Positions 62,111-64,000 of a DNA stretch of 64,000 bases are shown here, in pieces. The notes below the pieces were generated by a model. That model did not search any database. It was not told where the DNA came from and worked only from the letters and a program-made list of their open reading frames with translations. Location: assembly GCF_900291955.1 (NCBI RefSeq), contig NZ_OLMR01000001.1, positions 496,001 to 560,000 of the forward strand, given 5' to 3'. Origin of the DNA: Pseudoruminococcus massiliensis. GTDB lineage: Bacteria > Bacillota > Clostridia > Oscillospirales > Acutalibacteraceae. Numbering within the stretch: the stretch's first letter is position 1; the number at the start of each line of letters is the position of its first letter. The position numbers and the translations under genes are program-made.

Positions 62111-63250
62111 TTAGTATAAGTATGCAAGATTTTTATCTGTTGCAAGATTATCTATTGAATAAAGCAACAAAATTGCATCTGCTTTTTCGTCCTCAACAAG
62201 TGCTGAAACATCTTTTTTATAATAACGCAGGTCTACCATAATTATCTCGCTATAATTCTGCGATAAAAAAGGTACTGCTGCGTGTGCATATGAATCCTTA
62301 ACAACAATCAGCCTTCCACCTTTTGCATTGCTGTTCTTAATTCTAACTAAGCTATGGTTTCCATCAAGGAAAACAGGGTATTTGTCATCATTCTTAAGCT
62401 GTTCACGAAAGAAATAGCTATCAGAGCTTATAGCTTCTCCGCCGTCTGAGATTTCAACGCTAACGGAATCCTCTGGCTGATTTTTTCTGCTCCAAAGCTC
62501 TATTTTATCAGGCGGAAGAGTCCATAAAGCACTTTTGGAATATGAAGTTCCATAAAAGCCATCAATCGTTTCAACAGAAAATTCACTTTCATCAACAGGC
62601 TCATAGCCCATAGCATTACCTAAAAGCTTATAACATTCAAATGCACCCTTACTTGTCCAGTGGTGGTCTGTTTTGTAATAAAGCTGTTCAGATTTAGCTT
62701 TTTCCTTAAAAGCCTCTGTTACATCAATAAACTTAATATTCTCACTTAGCTTGTTCTTAAATGAAGAAATCAGCTCATTATCCTTATATTCCTCGTGATT
62801 AAATGGCAATTTATCGCTGTTTATATATCCCGTTGATGGAATAACTGTCATATATACAGGTATGCTTGAATACTCAGCATATTCATTTATATATTCGGCA
62901 TTTTGAGAAAGTATCTCGCTGTCTTTTGTTGGCTTAGGAAATAAATAACTGTCACTGCCAAGGTAGATTCCCTTAGAACCGTTTCTGCCTGTAACAAGTT
63001 CATACTCTGCACTAAAACCAACAAAGAAGTTTCTTGCAGTTATATGGTCAGAGAGGTAATCGTCTATTCCACTCTGAAAAGTTCCGTCAGCAAGTTTTTC
63101 TAATGTAAACTCTGGAAAATCTGAAAGTTTTCTTTTTTCCTGAGCGGAATAATCCGACTTTGGCGATACAAAATAAAATAACGCAAATGCAAAGATAAAT
63201 CCACAGAAAATCACTGCTGGCAAATATTTAATAATGTTTTTTATTTTCAT
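62111..63250 (-). CDS. DHHW-family protein of the AlgX/AlgJ-like SGNH type
   Basis: 379 residues. One N-terminal membrane segment (VIFCGFIFAFALFYFVS), then an extracytoplasmic domain with YLGSDSYLF, the name-giving KTDHHWTSKGAF (~195) and a late VVKDSYAHAAVPFL block (~320) that supplies the SGNH-like Ser in KDSY. These proteins work with MBOAT acyltransferases in O-acetylation of exported polysaccharide. It follows the MBOAT gene by 11 bases. Confidence 0.85.
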   Translation of the reverse strand: MKIKNIIKYLPAVIFCGFIFAFALFYFVSPKSDYSAQEKRKLSDFPEFTLEKLADGTFQSGIDDYLSDHITARNFFVGFSAEYELVTGRNGSKGIYLGSDSYLFPKPTKDSEILSQNAEYINEYAEYSSIPVYMTVIPSTGYINSDKLPFNHEEYKDNELISSFKNKLSENIKFIDVTEAFKEKAKSEQLYYKTDHHWTSKGAFECYKLLGNAMGYEPVDESEFSVETIDGFYGTSYSKSALWTLPPDKIELWSRKNQPEDSVSVEISDGGEAISSDSYFFREQLKNDDKYPVFLDGNHSLVRIKNSNAKGGRLIVVKDSYAHAAVPFLSQNYSEIIMVDLRYYKKDVSALVEDEKADAILLLYSIDNLATDKNLAYLY

Positions 63251-63261
63251 AACACATCACT

Positions 63262-64000
63262 TTAGAATTTATAGTATAAGAATGGATTATAATCACTGCT
63301 TACAAGAGCTGCTGTGCATAATAATAAAGCAAGCACACAGCCAGCATTATCAATAACATAAAGAATAGGTTTGCTCTTAATCTTATGATAAAGCTTACTT
63401 ATAAGCGGAGTAGAAGTTATAGCAGAAACTATAAGCAACGGAATATACGAAATAATCTTTACAGAAATATCGCCCGACATCATAAAGCCATCAGAACCAA
63501 ACATTCTTGCGAGGAATATTCCCATCTCGTTAAGATTTTCAAAGTAGAAAAGTACCCAACCGAATAGTATTATTATTATCGAATAGATATGTGAAATAAT
63601 AGCAGGAGCTTTTTTCAGAACTTTCAACATAAAGAGCTTTTCTATCATCAGCAATACACCGAAATAAAGTCCCCATAAGATAAAATTCCAGCTTGCACCA
63701 TGCCATAAGCCAGTTAAAAACCACACCACAGCTATATTTATAATCTGTCGATAAAGTCCTTTTCTGTTGCCGCCAAGCGGAATATAAACATATTCTCTGA
63801 ACCAAGTTCCGAGTGAAATATGCCATCTTCTCCAGAACTCTGTAATACTCTTTGAAATATACGGATAATCAAAGTTTTTCAAGAAGTCAAAACCGAACAT
63901 CTTGCCAAGTCCCATTGCCATCTCTGAATATCCACAGAAATCAAAGTATATCTGAAATGTATATGCGATTATTCCAACCCAAGAACCTAAAGCACCACTT
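63262..64000 (-). CDS. MBOAT O-acyltransferase (AlgI-like), C-terminal part, cut by window end
   Basis: The frame is open to the window edge. Visible: SWVGIIAYTFQIYFDFCGYS, MAMGLGKMFGFDFLKNFDYP, SITEFWRRWHISLGTWFREY, YVYIPLGGNRKG and the catalytic-His region LTGLWHGASWNFILWGLYFG, then several membrane segments. This is the membrane-bound O-acyltransferase fold of AlgI/DltB/PatA type, which passes acyl groups across the membrane to the partner DHHW protein. Substrate is probably a surface polysaccharide. Confidence 0.92.
   Translation of the reverse strand, partial: SGALGSWVGIIAYTFQIYFDFCGYSEMAMGLGKMFGFDFLKNFDYPYISKSITEFWRRWHISLGTWFREYVYIPLGGNRKGLYRQIINIAVVWFLTGLWHGASWNFILWGLYFGVLLMIEKLFMLKVLKKAPAIISHIYSIIIILFGWVLFYFENLNEMGIFLARMFGSDGFMMSGDISVKIISYIPLLIVSAITSTPLISKLYHKIKSKPILYVIDNAGCVLALLLCTAALVSSDYNPFLYYKF

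Overview
The window reads as chromosomal DNA of a low-GC, Gram-positive anaerobe of the Clostridia, most like a starch-degrading gut Ruminococcus/Oscillospiraceae. The grounds are AT-rich DNA, strong AGGAGG-type ribosome binding sites, frequent TTG starts, a C-terminally membrane-anchored type I pullulanase with MucBP repeats, a surface starch-binding-type protein, a DUF1540 peptide, a Firmicutes-type rimP-nusA-ylxR-ylxQ-infB operon and FtsEX with a PcsB-like M23 protein. The species is inferred from gene content, not proven. No prophage, complete insertion sequence, CRISPR array, complete tRNA or rRNA was seen.

Layout. 1-3200: a GPH-family sugar transporter and galactokinase (cut by the window edge), divergent from a LacI/GalR regulator, with a near-consensus promoter pair and operator-like repeats between them. 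3200-4760: a decayed zone with IS200/IS605-like hairpins, a truncated SPFH gene, a frameshifted nfeD, and a tRNA-Arg(CCT) 3' half that looks like an abandoned integration site. 4818-11640: rlmD, an ECF sigma/anti-sigma pair, an FHA-SEDS fusion protein, and a fused double EcfA ATPase with an S-component but no EcfT. 11700-19810: the ribosome/translation operon rimP-nusA-ylxR-ylxQ-infB-rbfA-nrnA-truB-ribF. 19890-24430: NYN nuclease-like protein, unknown propeller-like protein, prs, MATE exporter.

24550-33060: pullulanase, adenine deaminase, a DUF1540 peptide, a small-protein family member, enolase and the cell-surface starch-binding-type protein. 33380-39570: zinc-ribbon membrane protein, histidine phosphatase, PadR/HAAS-type pair, an orphan MsmK/UgpC sugar-ABC ATPase, an RsuA-like pseudouridine synthase and a GT2 glycosyltransferase. 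39766-47370: a 1041-residue zinc-ribbon/tandem-repeat/leucine-rich-repeat protein, a CdaR-like regulator, and ftsE-ftsX-pcsB-like. 47440-56450: phosphate regulon (pstSCAB-phoU-phoP-phoR) divergent from a Na/Pi symporter, with PhoP-box-like direct repeats between. 56770-64000: a Cys-rich redox-type protein, aroE-aroK, acyl carrier protein, nitroreductase, a TPR-like membrane protein, queA, and a DHHW-MBOAT pair for polysaccharide O-acylation (cut by the window edge).

Most genes are ordinary core or niche functions. The parts that most deserve a second look are the mobile-element scar at 3.4-4.7 kb, the structured terminator leader in front of the MATE gene, the dispersed palindromic repeats (29.8, 31.8, 56.6-57.2 and 60.1 kb), two related TTG-started small proteins, the zinc-ribbon/LRR repeat protein, and the Pho-box arrangement. 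I did not find a clearly new multi-gene defence or biosynthetic system.
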